Below, one piece after another: positions 1-8,350 of a DNA stretch of 64,000 nucleotides. The translations under genes were made by a program, and so were the position numbers. Each line of letters begins with the position of its first letter. Position 1 is the stretch's first letter. Under the pieces are notes generated by a model. The model was not told the origin of the DNA. It saw only the letters and a list, made by a program, of their open reading frames with translations, and did no database searches. This stretch comes from Oscillospiraceae bacterium (GTDB lineage: Bacteria > Bacillota > Clostridia > Oscillospirales > Oscillospiraceae), in the NCBI GenBank assembly GCA_910575265.1, contig CAJTEA010000003.1, positions 124,001 through 188,000 of the forward strand, written 5' to 3'.

Positions 1-274
1 CGGTGAACATGGCCCGCATGGCCGCGTCGTTGGCGGTGCGGTAGCCGGACTCGTTGGGGTCGTTGTTGATGATGCCCACGGTGATCGGCTCGCCGGTGCC
101 GCCGCCGGTGGGCTGCTGGGCGCTGGAGGAGCTGGAGCTGCCGCCGGCGGGAGGATTGCTGGTATTGCCGCCGCTGCTGGCGCCACCGTTGTTATTGCCG
201 CCGCCGCCGCAGGCGACCAGGGACAGGGACAGAGCCGCGGCCAGAGCCAGACCAAGAACCTTTTTCATTTTCAT
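1..274 (-). CDS. Sugar ABC transporter substrate-binding lipoprotein (N-terminal part, cut by window edge)
   Basis: Only the first 91 residues are in the window. They show a lipoprotein signal (start MKMKKVLG, then LSLVAC as lipobox), a Gly/Ser/Asn/Pro-rich linker to about residue 65, and then EPITVGIINNDPNESGYR, the first strand of a type I periplasmic sugar-binding fold. The protein would be a membrane-tethered sugar receptor for an ABC importer. I chose the start at 274 because a GAGGAAG ribosome site lies six bases upstream; the second Met, two codons later, is too far from it. It diverges from an AraR-like regulator, so an L-arabinose or related pentose substrate is a reasonable inference but is not shown. 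Confidence 0.8.
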   Translation of the reverse strand, partial: MKMKKVLGLALAAALSLSLVACGGGGNNNGGASSGGNTSNPPAGGSSSSSSAQQPTGGGTGEPITVGIINNDPNESGYRTANDAAMRAMFT

Positions 275-329
275 TTTACTTCCTCACTTTCTACATATAA
301 AATGCCGCGCGGGGGTTGAAGCTGAGTCC

Positions 330-368
330 AGTATAGCGTTTGTACGTTTGCCAGTCAATAATTTGTAC
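330..368 (-). promoter_or_regulatory. Promoter of the sugar-binding gene with AraR-like half-sites
   Basis: On the minus strand TTGACT (353-358) and TATACT (330-335) are separated by exactly 17 bases. The spacer contains TTTGTACG on the plus strand (about 339-346). A perfect ATTTGTAC lies just upstream at 361-368. ATTTGTAC is the half-site of the known Bacillus subtilis AraR operator. A repressor bound here would cover the promoter. Confidence 0.6.
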
Positions 369-589
369 TAATTTTTTTGATTTTCTAGGAATTAAACAAT
401 ACAAATTGACGGCATTTTCTCATAATAAAAAATACAAATTATTTATTCTTCGAAAAAAAGTGAAGGCTATTCCTTTGCTTCCAGATTTTTGGTTATTTTA
501 TCGGTCGGTTTTTGAGCTGGATGTTTGTCTCTTTTTCCCAAAGCAGCCTCGTCAAACTGCATAAAGCACGGTGCTGAATTATTTTTCTA

Positions 590-618
590 TTGTACAAATT
601 CTGTGGTTATGCTATAAT
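590..618 (+). promoter_or_regulatory. Promoter of the AraR-like gene with overlapping operator half-site
   Basis: TTGTAC (590-595) and TATAAT (613-618) are 17 bases apart. GTACAAAT (592-599), the reverse complement of ATTTGTAC, overlaps the -35 hexamer, which suggests autoregulation by the downstream gene. The rest of 369-589 is AT-rich and shows no gene. Confidence 0.6.
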
Positions 619-657
619 CAGTGACAAATTGACACATTCCGCGAGGAGGCCCGACCC

Positions 658-1725
658 ATGGCGCCCAAGTACCAATCCATCGCCGATTCTCTGCGGCGGG
701 AGATTTCAGACGGCCTGTATAATACAAAACAGCTGCTTCCTACTGAGCAGCTGCTTTGCCAACGCTTTCAGATCAGCCGGCAGACCGTCCGCCGGGCCCT
801 GTCCGTTCTGGAGGAGGAAGGGCTGATCACCCGCCGGCAGGGCAGCGGATCCCGCCTGCGGGAGCGGATGGAGCCGGAAGCCCGTCTCAACCGTACGATC
901 GCGGTGGTGACAACCTACATCAGCGACTACATCTTTCCGGGCATCCTCCAGGGCGTGGAAACCGTTCTGACCGCGAACAGCGGCGCGCCGCTGCTCTTCG
1001 CCACACAGAACCAGGTCTCCACCGAGCGCAAGATCCTCCAGACCCTGCTGACCATGAAGGACCTGGACGGCGTTTTGGTGGAGGGAAGCAAGACGGCGCT
1101 GCCCAACCCCAACCTGGACCTCTATCAGAAGCTGATGGAACGGGGAGTCCGTCTGGTTTTCATCAACGGGACCTACCCGGAGCTGTCCGGGATCCCCTCG
1201 GTTCTGGCGGACGACTATGGCGGCGGCCGGCAGCTGACCGAGTACCTCCATCAGAAGGGGCACCGGAACATCGCCGGTATCTTCAAAAGCGACGACATGC
1301 AGGGCACCCTGCGCTACTCCGGCTATGTGAGCGCCTTGCGGGACCTGGATCTGCCTCTGGAGGACGAGCGCGTCTTCTGGTATAACACCCGGACCAGAAG
1401 CCAGTTCCTCTCGGAATCCGTCGTCGATTCGGTTCTGGACGGGTTTTCGGGGTGCTCGGCCATTGTGTGCTATAACGATGAGATCGCGATCCGGGTGGTG
1501 TCTCAGTTGCAAAAGCGGGGGGTCCGAATGCCGGAGGAGCTGGCTGTGGTCAGCTTTGACAACAGCCGGTACAGTGAGCTGTCTCCGGTTCGGATTACGT
1601 CCCTCTCCCACGGCGACCGGAATCTGGGCGAGCTGTCCGCGAAGCTGATGCTCCGCCTGCTCCGGGGAGAGGAGTGCCAGTCTGTGGTGGTCCCCTGGAA
1701 GCTGGTGGAACGGGAGAGCGGCTGA
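658..1725 (+). CDS. AraR-like transcriptional regulator (GntR HTH plus LacI-type sensor)
   Basis: A 355-residue repressor-type protein. Residues about 1-70 are a GntR winged helix (YQSIADSLRREI, QISRQTVRRALSVLEEEGL, TRRQGSGS). Residues about 80-350 are a LacI/GalR periplasmic-binding-like sensor (VLADDYGGGRQLTEYLH, SAIVCYNDEIAIRVV, VVSFDNSRYSELSP). This GntR-LacI hybrid architecture is that of B. subtilis AraR, which releases DNA when L-arabinose binds. AGGAGG at 644-649 sets the ATG at 658. It diverges from a sugar-binding lipoprotein gene, and half-sites matching the AraR operator lie on both promoters, so it probably controls that transporter and itself. The sugar specificity is inferred from family only. 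Confidence 0.85.
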   Translation: MAPKYQSIADSLRREISDGLYNTKQLLPTEQLLCQRFQISRQTVRRALSVLEEEGLITRRQGSGSRLRERMEPEARLNRTIAVVTTYISDYIFPGILQGVETVLTANSGAPLLFATQNQVSTERKILQTLLTMKDLDGVLVEGSKTALPNPNLDLYQKLMERGVRLVFINGTYPELSGIPSVLADDYGGGRQLTEYLHQKGHRNIAGIFKSDDMQGTLRYSGYVSALRDLDLPLEDERVFWYNTRTRSQFLSESVVDSVLDGFSGCSAIVCYNDEIAIRVVSQLQKRGVRMPEELAVVSFDNSRYSELSPVRITSLSHGDRNLGELSAKLMLRLLRGEECQSVVVPWKLVERESG

Positions 1726-1818
1726 TTTTCTGGATCTGTTTTGTTTCTGGACTTTCGGGACAGACTATGATAAACTGGCCCTATCCCCATCTAAAAACGA
1801 ACACAAGGAGGAATCCCA

Positions 1819-2436
1819 ATGGACAACAAGGTCATGTATTCCCTGAGCTACGGCCTGTTTGTGCTGTCCGCCCGCCAGGGGGACAAGGACAACGGCTGCA
1901 TCACCAACACCGCCATCCAGGTGACCACTGACCCCAACCGCGTCGTCATCGCCGTGAACAAGAGCAACTACACCCACGATATGGTGAAGGAGACCGGACG
2001 CTTTACTATCTCTATTCTGTCGGAGGAGGCGAAATTCGACCTGTTTCAGCGCTTCGGCTTCCAGTCCGGGCGGGACGTGGACAAGTTCGCCGGCTTTGAG
2101 GCCCACACCGGGAAGGACGCCGGCGGCGTCCGGTACGTCACCCAGGGGACCAACGCTTGGCTGAGCTGCAAGGTGGTGTCCGCCACCGACCTGGGCACCC
2201 ACACCCTCTTCCTGGCCGATGTGCTGGACGGCGGCGTGATCTCCTCCGCTCCCAGCGCCACCTACGCCTACTACCAGGCCCACATCAAGCCCAAGCCCGG
2301 CGCCGCCGCCCCCAGCGAGAAAAAGCGGTGGGTGTGCAAGGTGTGCGGCTATGTCTACGAGGGGGACGAGCTGCCCGCCGACTATATCTGCCCGCTGTGC
2401 AAGCACCCCGCCTCCGACTTCGAGCCCCTGGCCTGA
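1819..2436 (+). CDS. Hrb-type flavin reductase-rubredoxin fusion
   Basis: A 205-residue protein. Residues 1 to about 155 form an FMN-binding flavin-reductase domain ([38 protein letters not shown]). After an Ala/Pro linker, residues about 168-205 are rubredoxin, with [10 protein letters not shown] and [11 protein letters not shown] supplying the four Fe-binding cysteines. This matches high-molecular-weight rubredoxin (Hrb) of anaerobes, known to pass electrons from NADH to a flavodiiron protein for O2 or NO detoxification. No flavodiiron protein is in the window, so its partner is elsewhere. The start is set by AAGGAGGA about nine bases upstream. A bidirectional terminator separates it from the convergent asparagine synthetase gene. 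Confidence 0.88.
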   Translation: MDNKVMYSLSYGLFVLSARQGDKDNGCITNTAIQVTTDPNRVVIAVNKSNYTHDMVKETGRFTISILSEEAKFDLFQRFGFQSGRDVDKFAGFEAHTGKDAGGVRYVTQGTNAWLSCKVVSATDLGTHTLFLADVLDGGVISSAPSATYAYYQAHIKPKPGAAAPSEKKRWVCKVCGYVYEGDELPADYICPLCKHPASDFEPLA

Positions 2437-2443
2437 ACAAAAA

Positions 2444-2485
2444 CAAAACCACGCCGGATGTTCGCTCCGGTGTGGTTTTTGTTTT
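2444..2485. terminator. Bidirectional terminator between hrb and asnB
   Basis: An AAAACCAC/GTGGTTTT outer stem continues into CCGGA/TCCGG around a seven-base loop, with T runs on both strands. Confidence 0.75.
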
Positions 2486-4344
2486 CAGGACATGGGGCGG
2501 AAGGGCTCGGCCCCGCATTGTTCGGGAAAATAGACCTGATACCAGATGAGGAAGGACAGCACGGTGTACAGCTTGCGGTGGGTTTTTTCCCTGCCGCTGT
2601 AGTGCCGCTCCAGCAGCTCCAGCAGGTAGGCCTGGTCGAAAAACTCGGATACATATTCCTGAGAAATCAGGTCCTTGGCCCAATTGTAGTACTTCTCCTC
2701 CCGGAGCCAGGCGATGAAGGGGACGGGAAAGCCCTTCTTTTCCCGCTTGATCCAGTCGTCTGGGAGCAGGGGGACGGCGGCCAGCCGCAGGGGGTACTTG
2801 GTGATGTTTTTCCCCCGCATCTTCTGATTGCTGGGGACCGCCCGGGCCACCTTCCAGACCTCTCGGTCCAGATAGGGCACCCGCAGCTCCAGGGAGTGGG
2901 CCATGGTCATCCGGTCGGCCTTGCGCAGGATGTCCAGGGGCTGCCACAGGTGCAGGTCCAAATACTGCTTTTTGGTCAGGTCGTCGGCGTCCTTCACCAC
3001 GTCGAAATAGGGGGCGGTGATGTCCCGCCAGGTCATGGGGCCGCGGTAGGCGGGCTTCAGGACCCGCTCCGCCTCCTCGTTGTCGAAGATAAAGGCCTGG
3101 CCCAGGAAGGTCTCCTCCACCGGCTTGCCCCCCTCAATCAGGTGACCCCGGCCCTTGAAGGGGGGGCGCTTCTCCGCCCATTTGCTCACCGCCCGGCGCA
3201 GGCCCTGGGGGAGCCTGCGGTAAGCGTCGTAGGCTTTGGTAGTGTGGTAGCTCATATAGCCGCCGAACAGCTCGTCCGCCCCCTCGCCGGACAGCACCGC
3301 CTTCACGTCCTTGGCGGCCAGCTGGGACAGGAAGTACAGCGGCACGGTGGACAGGTTGGCGTTGGGCTCGTCGGCGTAGTACTGGATGGCGGGGAGGGCG
3401 TCGAAAAATTCCTCCTTGGAGATGATGCGGGAGGTGTTTTTCAGCCCCAGCTCCTCGCACAGGGCCTGGGCCTCGGAGGTCTCGTTAAAGCCCTCCCGGT
3501 CAAAGCCCACGGAGTAGGTTTTATCCGGCCGGGACAGGGCGGTGATAAAGCTGGAGTCGATGCCGCCGGACAAAAAGGCGCCCACCTCCACGTCGCTGAT
3601 TTGGTGGGCCTCTACCGACTGGGTGACCACCTGGCGGATGCGCTCCGCCCGCTGTTCCAGGGGCAGGTCGTCCGGCTCGAAGGAGAAGGAGTGGTAGGAG
3701 GACAGCTCCGCCACCCCGCCGCGCCACAGCAGCTGGTGGCCGGGAAGCAGGCGAAAGACGTTTTTGAAAAAGGACTCGTTCAGGGCGGAGTACTGGAAGG
3801 TGAGGTAGAATTTCAGCGCCTCCCGGTTCAGCTCCTTTTTGAAATCCGGGTGGGGCAGAAAGCTCTTGCACTCCGAGCCAAAGAAGAACACCTCACCCAT
3901 GGTGGCGTAGTAAAAGGGCTTGATGCCGAAGGGGTCCCGGGCCCCGTATAGCTCCTGCCTCTCCCGGTCCCAGATGACAAAGGCGAACATGCCCCGCAGC
4001 CGTCTGGTCATTTCCGGGCCCCACTCCATATAGCCGTGGAGCAGCACCTCGGTGTCGCAGTTAGTCTGAAAGCTGTGCCCGGCGGCGATCAGCTCCTGGC
4101 GCAGTTCCCGGTAGTTGTAGGCTTCCCCGTTGTAGGCGATGACATACCGGCCGTCCGGGCTGACCATGGGCTGGTGGCCGTTGCTCAGGTCCAGAAAGGA
4201 CAGCCGGCGGTGGGCCAGACCGCAGTGCTCGTCGGCGTAAAATCCCTCGCCGTCCGGTCCCCGGTGGCGGATGGTATCGCCCATGGCCTGAAGGACCTTT
4301 TTATCAGGGGCGGAGCGGGAAACAAAGCCAGTAAAACCGCACAT
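2485..4344 (-). CDS. asnB: Asparagine synthetase (glutamine-hydrolysing)
   Basis: A 619-residue enzyme that makes asparagine from aspartate, glutamine and ATP in the cytosol. Translation begins MCGFTGFV, so Cys2 becomes the N-terminal nucleophile of the class II glutaminase. This start is supported by GGAGG eight bases upstream and excludes a longer upstream frame. Further on are HRRLSFLD, AYNGEAYNYRELR and GSECKSF of the glutaminase half, then the ATP-pyrophosphatase signature SGGIDSSF and SGEGADELFGGY of the synthetase half. Length and order fit AsnB. It is a single gene, divergent from the sigma-factor pair. Confidence 0.93.
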   Translation of the reverse strand: MCGFTGFVSRSAPDKKVLQAMGDTIRHRGPDGEGFYADEHCGLAHRRLSFLDLSNGHQPMVSPDGRYVIAYNGEAYNYRELRQELIAAGHSFQTNCDTEVLLHGYMEWGPEMTRRLRGMFAFVIWDRERQELYGARDPFGIKPFYYATMGEVFFFGSECKSFLPHPDFKKELNREALKFYLTFQYSALNESFFKNVFRLLPGHQLLWRGGVAELSSYHSFSFEPDDLPLEQRAERIRQVVTQSVEAHQISDVEVGAFLSGGIDSSFITALSRPDKTYSVGFDREGFNETSEAQALCEELGLKNTSRIISKEEFFDALPAIQYYADEPNANLSTVPLYFLSQLAAKDVKAVLSGEGADELFGGYMSYHTTKAYDAYRRLPQGLRRAVSKWAEKRPPFKGRGHLIEGGKPVEETFLGQAFIFDNEEAERVLKPAYRGPMTWRDITAPYFDVVKDADDLTKKQYLDLHLWQPLDILRKADRMTMAHSLELRVPYLDREVWKVARAVPSNQKMRGKNITKYPLRLAAVPLLPDDWIKREKKGFPVPFIAWLREEKYYNWAKDLISQEYVSEFFDQAYLLELLERHYSGREKTHRKLYTVLSFLIWYQVYFPEQCGAEPFRPMS

Positions 4345-4464
4345 AGAAGCAACCTCCGTTTTGATACCTGGATCCCGTCCGGAGGACGGGGACTTCATTC
4401 TACTGCTCAGAATAATACGCCGGAAGGAAAAAGTCAACCAAATAAAAATCTTCGCGGCGAACGC

Positions 4465-4493
4465 AACCTTTTTCCCGCCGCTTCGTCTATAAT
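4465..4493 (+). promoter_or_regulatory. ECF-type promoter for the sigma/partner operon
   Basis: AACC (4465-4468) and CGTC (4484-4487) are 15 bases apart, the pattern of ECF-sigma autoregulated promoters. TATAAT at 4488-4493 overlaps and may also allow sigma-A use. The recognition is by inspection only. Confidence 0.45.
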
Positions 4494-4522
4494 AGGTGAA
4501 AGATAGAGAGGAGGTCCCAATT

Positions 4523-5083
4523 ATGGAGGATGGAACCATTATTGAGCTGTACTGGGCCCGGTCCCAGCAGGCCATCGCGGAGAGCGAGAAAAAATACGGC
4601 TCCTACTGCCACACCATCGCCCGGCGGATTCTGGACCGGAAGGAGGACGCGGAGGAGTGCGTCAATGACACCTGGCTCCGCGCCTGGAACGCCATGCCGC
4701 CCCAGCGGCCGGGGATCCTGTCCGCCTTTTTCGGCAAGCTGACCCGGAACCTGTCCCTGGACCGCTGGCGGCGGAACAAGGCGGCCAGACGGGGCGGGGA
4801 TCGGGTGGAGGTGGCCCTCCATGAGCTGGAGGACTGCCTGCCCGACCACCGGGGCCCCGACGAGGCGCTGGAGGCGAGAGAGACGGCGGCGCTGATTTCC
4901 GCCTTTCTCCACCGGCAGAGCGAGGTGGACCGGGCGCTGTTCGTCCGGCGGTACTTTCACCTGGAGCCGCTGAGCGACCTGGCGGACCGGTTTGGCATGA
5001 CGGTGGGACAGGTGAAGTCCAGGCTTCACCGCGTGCGGCTCAAGCTGAAGGCGGAGCTGGAGCAGGAGGGGGTGGCCGTATGA
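4523..5083 (+). CDS. ECF-family RNA polymerase sigma factor
   Basis: A 186-residue sigma-70 family protein. Region 2 is seen as YGSYCHTIARRILDRKEDAE and DTWLRAWNAMPP (about residues 25-65). Region 4 is seen as RALFVRRYFHLEPLSDLA and FGMTVGQVKSRLHRVRLKLK (about 135-178). There is no region 1 or 3, as in ECF sigmas. The ATG at 4523 follows GAGGAGG; an earlier in-frame codon lacks a ribosome site. The gene overlaps the next by four bases (ATGA), so the two are translationally coupled. An AACC-N15-CGTC promoter just upstream suggests autoregulation. The signal it answers to is unknown. Confidence 0.85.
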   Translation: MEDGTIIELYWARSQQAIAESEKKYGSYCHTIARRILDRKEDAEECVNDTWLRAWNAMPPQRPGILSAFFGKLTRNLSLDRWRRNKAARRGGDRVEVALHELEDCLPDHRGPDEALEARETAALISAFLHRQSEVDRALFVRRYFHLEPLSDLADRFGMTVGQVKSRLHRVRLKLKAELEQEGVAV

Positions 5084-5679
5084 CGGCGGAGCATCTGTTG
5101 GACGCCATAGGCCTTGTGGACGACGGGCTGATTCAGGAGGCGGAGGCGTATGCCGCGCCGAAGCGGCGGAGAAATTATGGGAACTGGGTCGCCTGGGCGG
5201 CCAGCTTCGCCGTGGTGCTGGCGCTGGGCTACGGGCTGACCCAGTTTGGCGCCGGTTCGGGCGGCGGGGCGGCCAATGGGGGCGGAAATAGCCAGACCAC
5301 CGCGGGCGCTTCCGGCATGCCCAGCGGAAGCGTGGAGGTGAACGGCGGCAGCGCGTGGGCCGATGACAGCGGCGTCGCGGGCGGCGACCTGCCGGCATCG
5401 CAGGAGCCCATGGACCCCGTGCCGGAAGGGACAGAGGGGTACCTTGCCGTTGTGATCGGGGAGGTTGTCTATCGGAATACAGGGGAGGTGGTTCGGCTGT
5501 TCCCTGACGGCTCCGACCTTCAGTATGACATATTCCGGTACGACGGAGAATCCGGGGAGGCCATCTCCAGTCCGGGGCTTTGTTACCTGATGCTGGAGGA
5601 TGGCTCCATCGCTGTGCCATGGGATTTCCAGCAACAGGGCTGGATGATCTTTGCCCCTGACCCACCCCCGGAATCATAA
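5080..5679 (+). CDS. Single-pass membrane protein, probable anti-sigma partner
   Basis: A 199-residue protein with a short cytoplasmic N-terminus (MTAEHLLDAIGLVDDGLIQE), one membrane helix (about residues 31-50, WVAWAASFAVVLALGYG), a Gly/Ser/Asn-rich linker and an extracytoplasmic domain of about 100 residues. I do not recognise that domain. Position directly after an ECF sigma gene with a four-base overlap, and the topology, make it a probable membrane anti-sigma factor or sensor. A classic zinc-binding anti-sigma motif (HxxxCxxC) is absent, so the mechanism may differ. A hairpin follows the gene. Confidence 0.6.
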   Translation: MTAEHLLDAIGLVDDGLIQEAEAYAAPKRRRNYGNWVAWAASFAVVLALGYGLTQFGAGSGGGAANGGGNSQTTAGASGMPSGSVEVNGGSAWADDSGVAGGDLPASQEPMDPVPEGTEGYLAVVIGEVVYRNTGEVVRLFPDGSDLQYDIFRYDGESGEAISSPGLCYLMLEDGSIAVPWDFQQQGWMIFAPDPPPES

Positions 5680-5685
5680 AAACCA

Positions 5686-5712
5686 GCGGCCTCCGGTTTG
5701 TCCGGAGGCCGC
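5686..5712 (+). terminator. Hairpin after the sigma/partner operon
   Basis: An 11-bp GC-rich stem (GCGGCCTCCGG / CCGGAGGCCGC) with a short loop. The downstream T run is weak. Confidence 0.55.
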
Positions 5713-5768
5713 CGCGTTTCAGAAAAGCGTTGGAATTGCCGGACGGGCAGTGCCCGGAATGTTTTTGG

Positions 5769-5807
5769 TTGACATTGTAGACCAATTGTGATATGATAGG
5801 TCTACAA
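5769..5807 (+). promoter_or_regulatory. Promoter and inverted-repeat operator of the blaI/M56 operon
   Basis: TTGACA (5769-5774) and TATGAT (5792-5797) are 17 bases apart. TTGTAGACC (5775-5783) and its exact complement GGTCTACAA (5799-5807) flank the spacer and -10. BlaI/MecI/CopY repressors bind TACA/TGTA-containing dyads, so this is probably the autoregulatory operator. Confidence 0.7.
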
Positions 5808-5831
5808 AGTAAATCAAAGGAGGGAGCCCAG

Positions 5832-6212
5832 ATGGACGACATTAACCTGACCAACAGCGAGTGGTATGTGCTGGACTGTTTGTGGAACCGCTCGCCCCAG
5901 ACGGTGATGGAGCTGGTGGCGGCCCTGCACAGCCGGCTGGGCTGGGCCAAGAGCACCACCATCACCACCCTGCGGCGGATGGAGGACAAAGGACTGGTTC
6001 TGTGCCAGACCCAGGGGCGCACCAAGCACTACGCCCCGGCGGTCCAGCGGGACCGGGCGGTCCGGGGGGAGACCCGCTCCTTTTTGAACAAGGTCTACCA
6101 GGGCAGCGTGGGGCTGATGGTGTCCGCCCTGGCCCAGGACAAGGCCCTGTCCAAGGCGGAGATTGACGAGCTGTATGAAATTTTGCGCGAAGCGGAGGAG
6201 GGAGAGTTATGA
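5832..6212 (+). CDS. BlaI/MecI/CopY-family repressor
   Basis: A 126-residue winged-helix repressor. It has LTNSEWYVLDCLWNRSPQTV and LGWAKSTTITTLRRMEDKGL, typical of BlaI/MecI/PenI, followed by a basic wing (QTQGRTKHYAP) and a C-terminal dimerisation helix pair. In this family the repressor is cut by its partner membrane metalloprotease when a signal arrives. It overlaps the M56 peptidase gene by four bases. AAGGAGGG sets the ATG at 5832. An exact inverted repeat lies on its promoter. Whether the inducer is a beta-lactam is not shown; no beta-lactamase is nearby. Confidence 0.88.
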   Translation: MDDINLTNSEWYVLDCLWNRSPQTVMELVAALHSRLGWAKSTTITTLRRMEDKGLVLCQTQGRTKHYAPAVQRDRAVRGETRSFLNKVYQGSVGLMVSALAQDKALSKAEIDELYEILREAEEGEL

Positions 6213-8101
6213 AATTAATGATACAGTGGGCCATTACCTCCAGCGTGCTGATTTTGATCGTGCTGGCGGCGCGGTTTTTGCTGAGGGACAGGCTGTCCGC
6301 CCGGCTGAAATACGCCCTGTGGGGGGTGGTGCTGCTCCGGCTGCTGGTCCCCTTCCAGGTGGAGCTGCCCGCCCCGGTTTCCAACGCCCTGCCAGTGCTG
6401 GCCTCCAATCTGGCCCCGGAGGTGGGACAGTGGGAGGAGCCATCCATCCCTGTCTTCCCTGAGCGGAGCAAACCTGTTGCCGAGTTCAATCTTGACATTG
6501 AGACCACACTAGAGCCAGGGGATATCTTATCCTACTCAGACGCAGTGGGCTGTCTGCGGCGAGATGGGGAGACAATTACCTGGTACCGCTATATCCTGTC
6601 CCCGGAACAGATCGTTCTTGCCCTGTGGCTGGCGGGGGCGGGACTGACGGGAGCGGTCATGCTGGTCTCCAACCTTCGCTTCTATGGTCGGCTGAGAAAG
6701 CGGCGGGAGCGGTTGGAGGGCGTTGACGCCCCCATCCCCGTCTATACGGCGGCGGGCCTGTCCTCCCCCTGCCTGTTCGGGGTGATCCGACCCTCCGTCT
6801 ACCTCACGCCGGAGGCGGCGGAGAACCCGGATACCCTGCGCCACACACTGGCCCACGAGCTTACCCACTGCGCCCACTTCGACCACCTCTGGTCCGCCCT
6901 CCGGTGTCTGGCCCTGGCCCTGCACTGGTACAACCCCCTGGTGTGGCTGGCGGTGATACTGTCCAAACAGGACGGCGAGCTGGCCTGCGACGAGGGGGCG
7001 GTGGCCCGGCTGGGGGAGGGGGAGCGTATCCCCTATGGCCGCACGCTGGTGAACCTGGTGGCCGCCCGGTCCCTCCGGCCCGGGGATCTGCTGTCCTGCT
7101 CCACCGCCATGACGGGCGGGGAGAAATCCGTCAAGGCCCGGGTGCTGGCCCTGGTGAAGAAGCCAGAGACAGTGAAGACCGCCCTGTTCGCCGTGATTGC
7201 TGTCGTCGCTCTGTCTGCTGTGTTCGTCTTCGCGGGGCGGGAGGAGCCGGTTTGGAACTTATACGGTCCGTACCGGTATCAGGTAAGTCATACCCAGGCG
7301 GTTCAGTTCTCCCCATCCCCCCTCTCCAGCCAGATCTACCCCGACGCCATCACCGACCCCGACCTGCTGGAGCAGGCCCTGGAGATTTTGGACTCAGCCG
7401 CCGACCTGCTGAATACCCCCGAGGAACTGGGGCTTGATCTGTCTGAAGCCCCCTTCACCTCGCCCCGCGTCACCCTGCTGGAGAACCCGGACGGCAGAAC
7501 AAGCGGGCACACTTATCTGCTGTACACCGTCCCCGCCGTCAACAGGGACTGGTGCTTGCTGGTCACACCCGCTGAAATGGGCGCGGAGTCCTACCGTGTG
7601 GCAGGGATACTGGACGTCTCCGCCCCGGGGGGCCTGGAACTGCTGGCCCGGCAGCAGCGCTACCGGGAGCGGGAGGACCTGACCCCGGCCACCTTTGACT
7701 ACAACCAGTACCACACCCGCCTGGGAATGGCCCAGGGGATCTGGCTGAACATGCCCATGCTCCACGACGGACGAGTGCTCACCGACCCGGAAGAGCTGGA
7801 GCGGATCAGGAATCTGCTGATTCTCTCCCCCATCCCCCGTGACGGCCCGCTGGAGTGGGACGGGGACGGGACCCATATCATCGCCTTTTCCTCCACCCCG
7901 CCGGACCCGGACTGGACAGGGGCGGACGCCGCCAGCGTTTACTATATCCTGGCCACAGACGAGGGGTTCTATTACGTCTGCTCCGGAGACATGAAGGAGG
8001 GCGGGTACTATATCGGCACCATCTCCAATGAAAACTGGGAACAGGCGGTGGAAATCTTTGAAAACGCCCCCTCGGTCGATGAGCGGCAGCACGCGGCCTG
8101 A
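6209..8101 (+). CDS. BlaR1-like M56 membrane metallopeptidase (sensor)
   Basis: A 630-residue protein. Four probable membrane helices occur: about residues 4-22, 32-46, 130-150 and 325-345. Between the last two lies the zinc protease domain with HTLAHELTHCAHFDHLWS (HExxH) and a second metal ligand in GELACDEGAV. This is the BlaR1/MecR1 core that cleaves a BlaI-type repressor. The roughly 285-residue extracytoplasmic C-terminus has no visible penicillin-binding SxxK/SxN set, unlike true BlaR1, so it may sense another envelope signal. Start overlaps the end of the repressor gene (ATGA). Confidence 0.85.
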   Translation: MKLMIQWAITSSVLILIVLAARFLLRDRLSARLKYALWGVVLLRLLVPFQVELPAPVSNALPVLASNLAPEVGQWEEPSIPVFPERSKPVAEFNLDIETTLEPGDILSYSDAVGCLRRDGETITWYRYILSPEQIVLALWLAGAGLTGAVMLVSNLRFYGRLRKRRERLEGVDAPIPVYTAAGLSSPCLFGVIRPSVYLTPEAAENPDTLRHTLAHELTHCAHFDHLWSALRCLALALHWYNPLVWLAVILSKQDGELACDEGAVARLGEGERIPYGRTLVNLVAARSLRPGDLLSCSTAMTGGEKSVKARVLALVKKPETVKTALFAVIAVVALSAVFVFAGREEPVWNLYGPYRYQVSHTQAVQFSPSPLSSQIYPDAITDPDLLEQALEILDSAADLLNTPEELGLDLSEAPFTSPRVTLLENPDGRTSGHTYLLYTVPAVNRDWCLLVTPAEMGAESYRVAGILDVSAPGGLELLARQQRYREREDLTPATFDYNQYHTRLGMAQGIWLNMPMLHDGRVLTDPEELERIRNLLILSPIPRDGPLEWDGDGTHIIAFSSTPPDPDWTGADAASVYYILATDEGFYYVCSGDMKEGGYYIGTISNENWEQAVEIFENAPSVDERQHAA

Positions 8102-8164
8102 GATGCGGAGCTGGCCCAGAGCGAGGAACCGGAACGGGTTCACCCTGTCACCGCAGCTAAAGCG

Positions 8165-8199
8165 CCCCCCGGCGGATTCAATCCGCCGGGGGGTTTGTT
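8165..8199 (+). terminator. Intrinsic terminator after the M56 gene
   Basis: A 13-bp stem (CCCCCCGGCGGAT / ATCCGCCGGGGGG) followed by TTTGTTG. The rest of 8200-8350 is an AT-rich promoter region for the next gene, with no other feature seen. Confidence 0.85.
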
Positions 8200-8350
8200 G
8201 CTTTTGCTCACGGAAAGGCCGTTAACTTTCCGCTTTTCTTCCCTTTTGCCCCGTTAAAAAGCCGTTAATTTCGTTGTTTTTCAACCAAAAAGCCGGTATC
8301 ATATACCATTGAAAAATAGGCTTCCTACTCCTGAAAGGCGGTTATTCCCT

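Noticed and set aside
54-371. A plus-strand frame of 105 codons at the left edge
   Set aside because: It is antisense to the sugar-binding lipoprotein, whose signal peptide, lipobox and ribosome site are convincing.
706-1611. Long minus-strand frame opposite the AraR-like gene
   Set aside because: It is a shadow produced by high GC codon use; no family motif and no ribosome site.
2458-3951. 497-codon plus-strand frame opposite asnB
   Set aside because: asnB shows full catalytic motifs on the other strand; this frame has none.
5080-5679. Calling the sigma partner a zinc anti-sigma factor
   Set aside because: The HxxxCxxC motif is missing.
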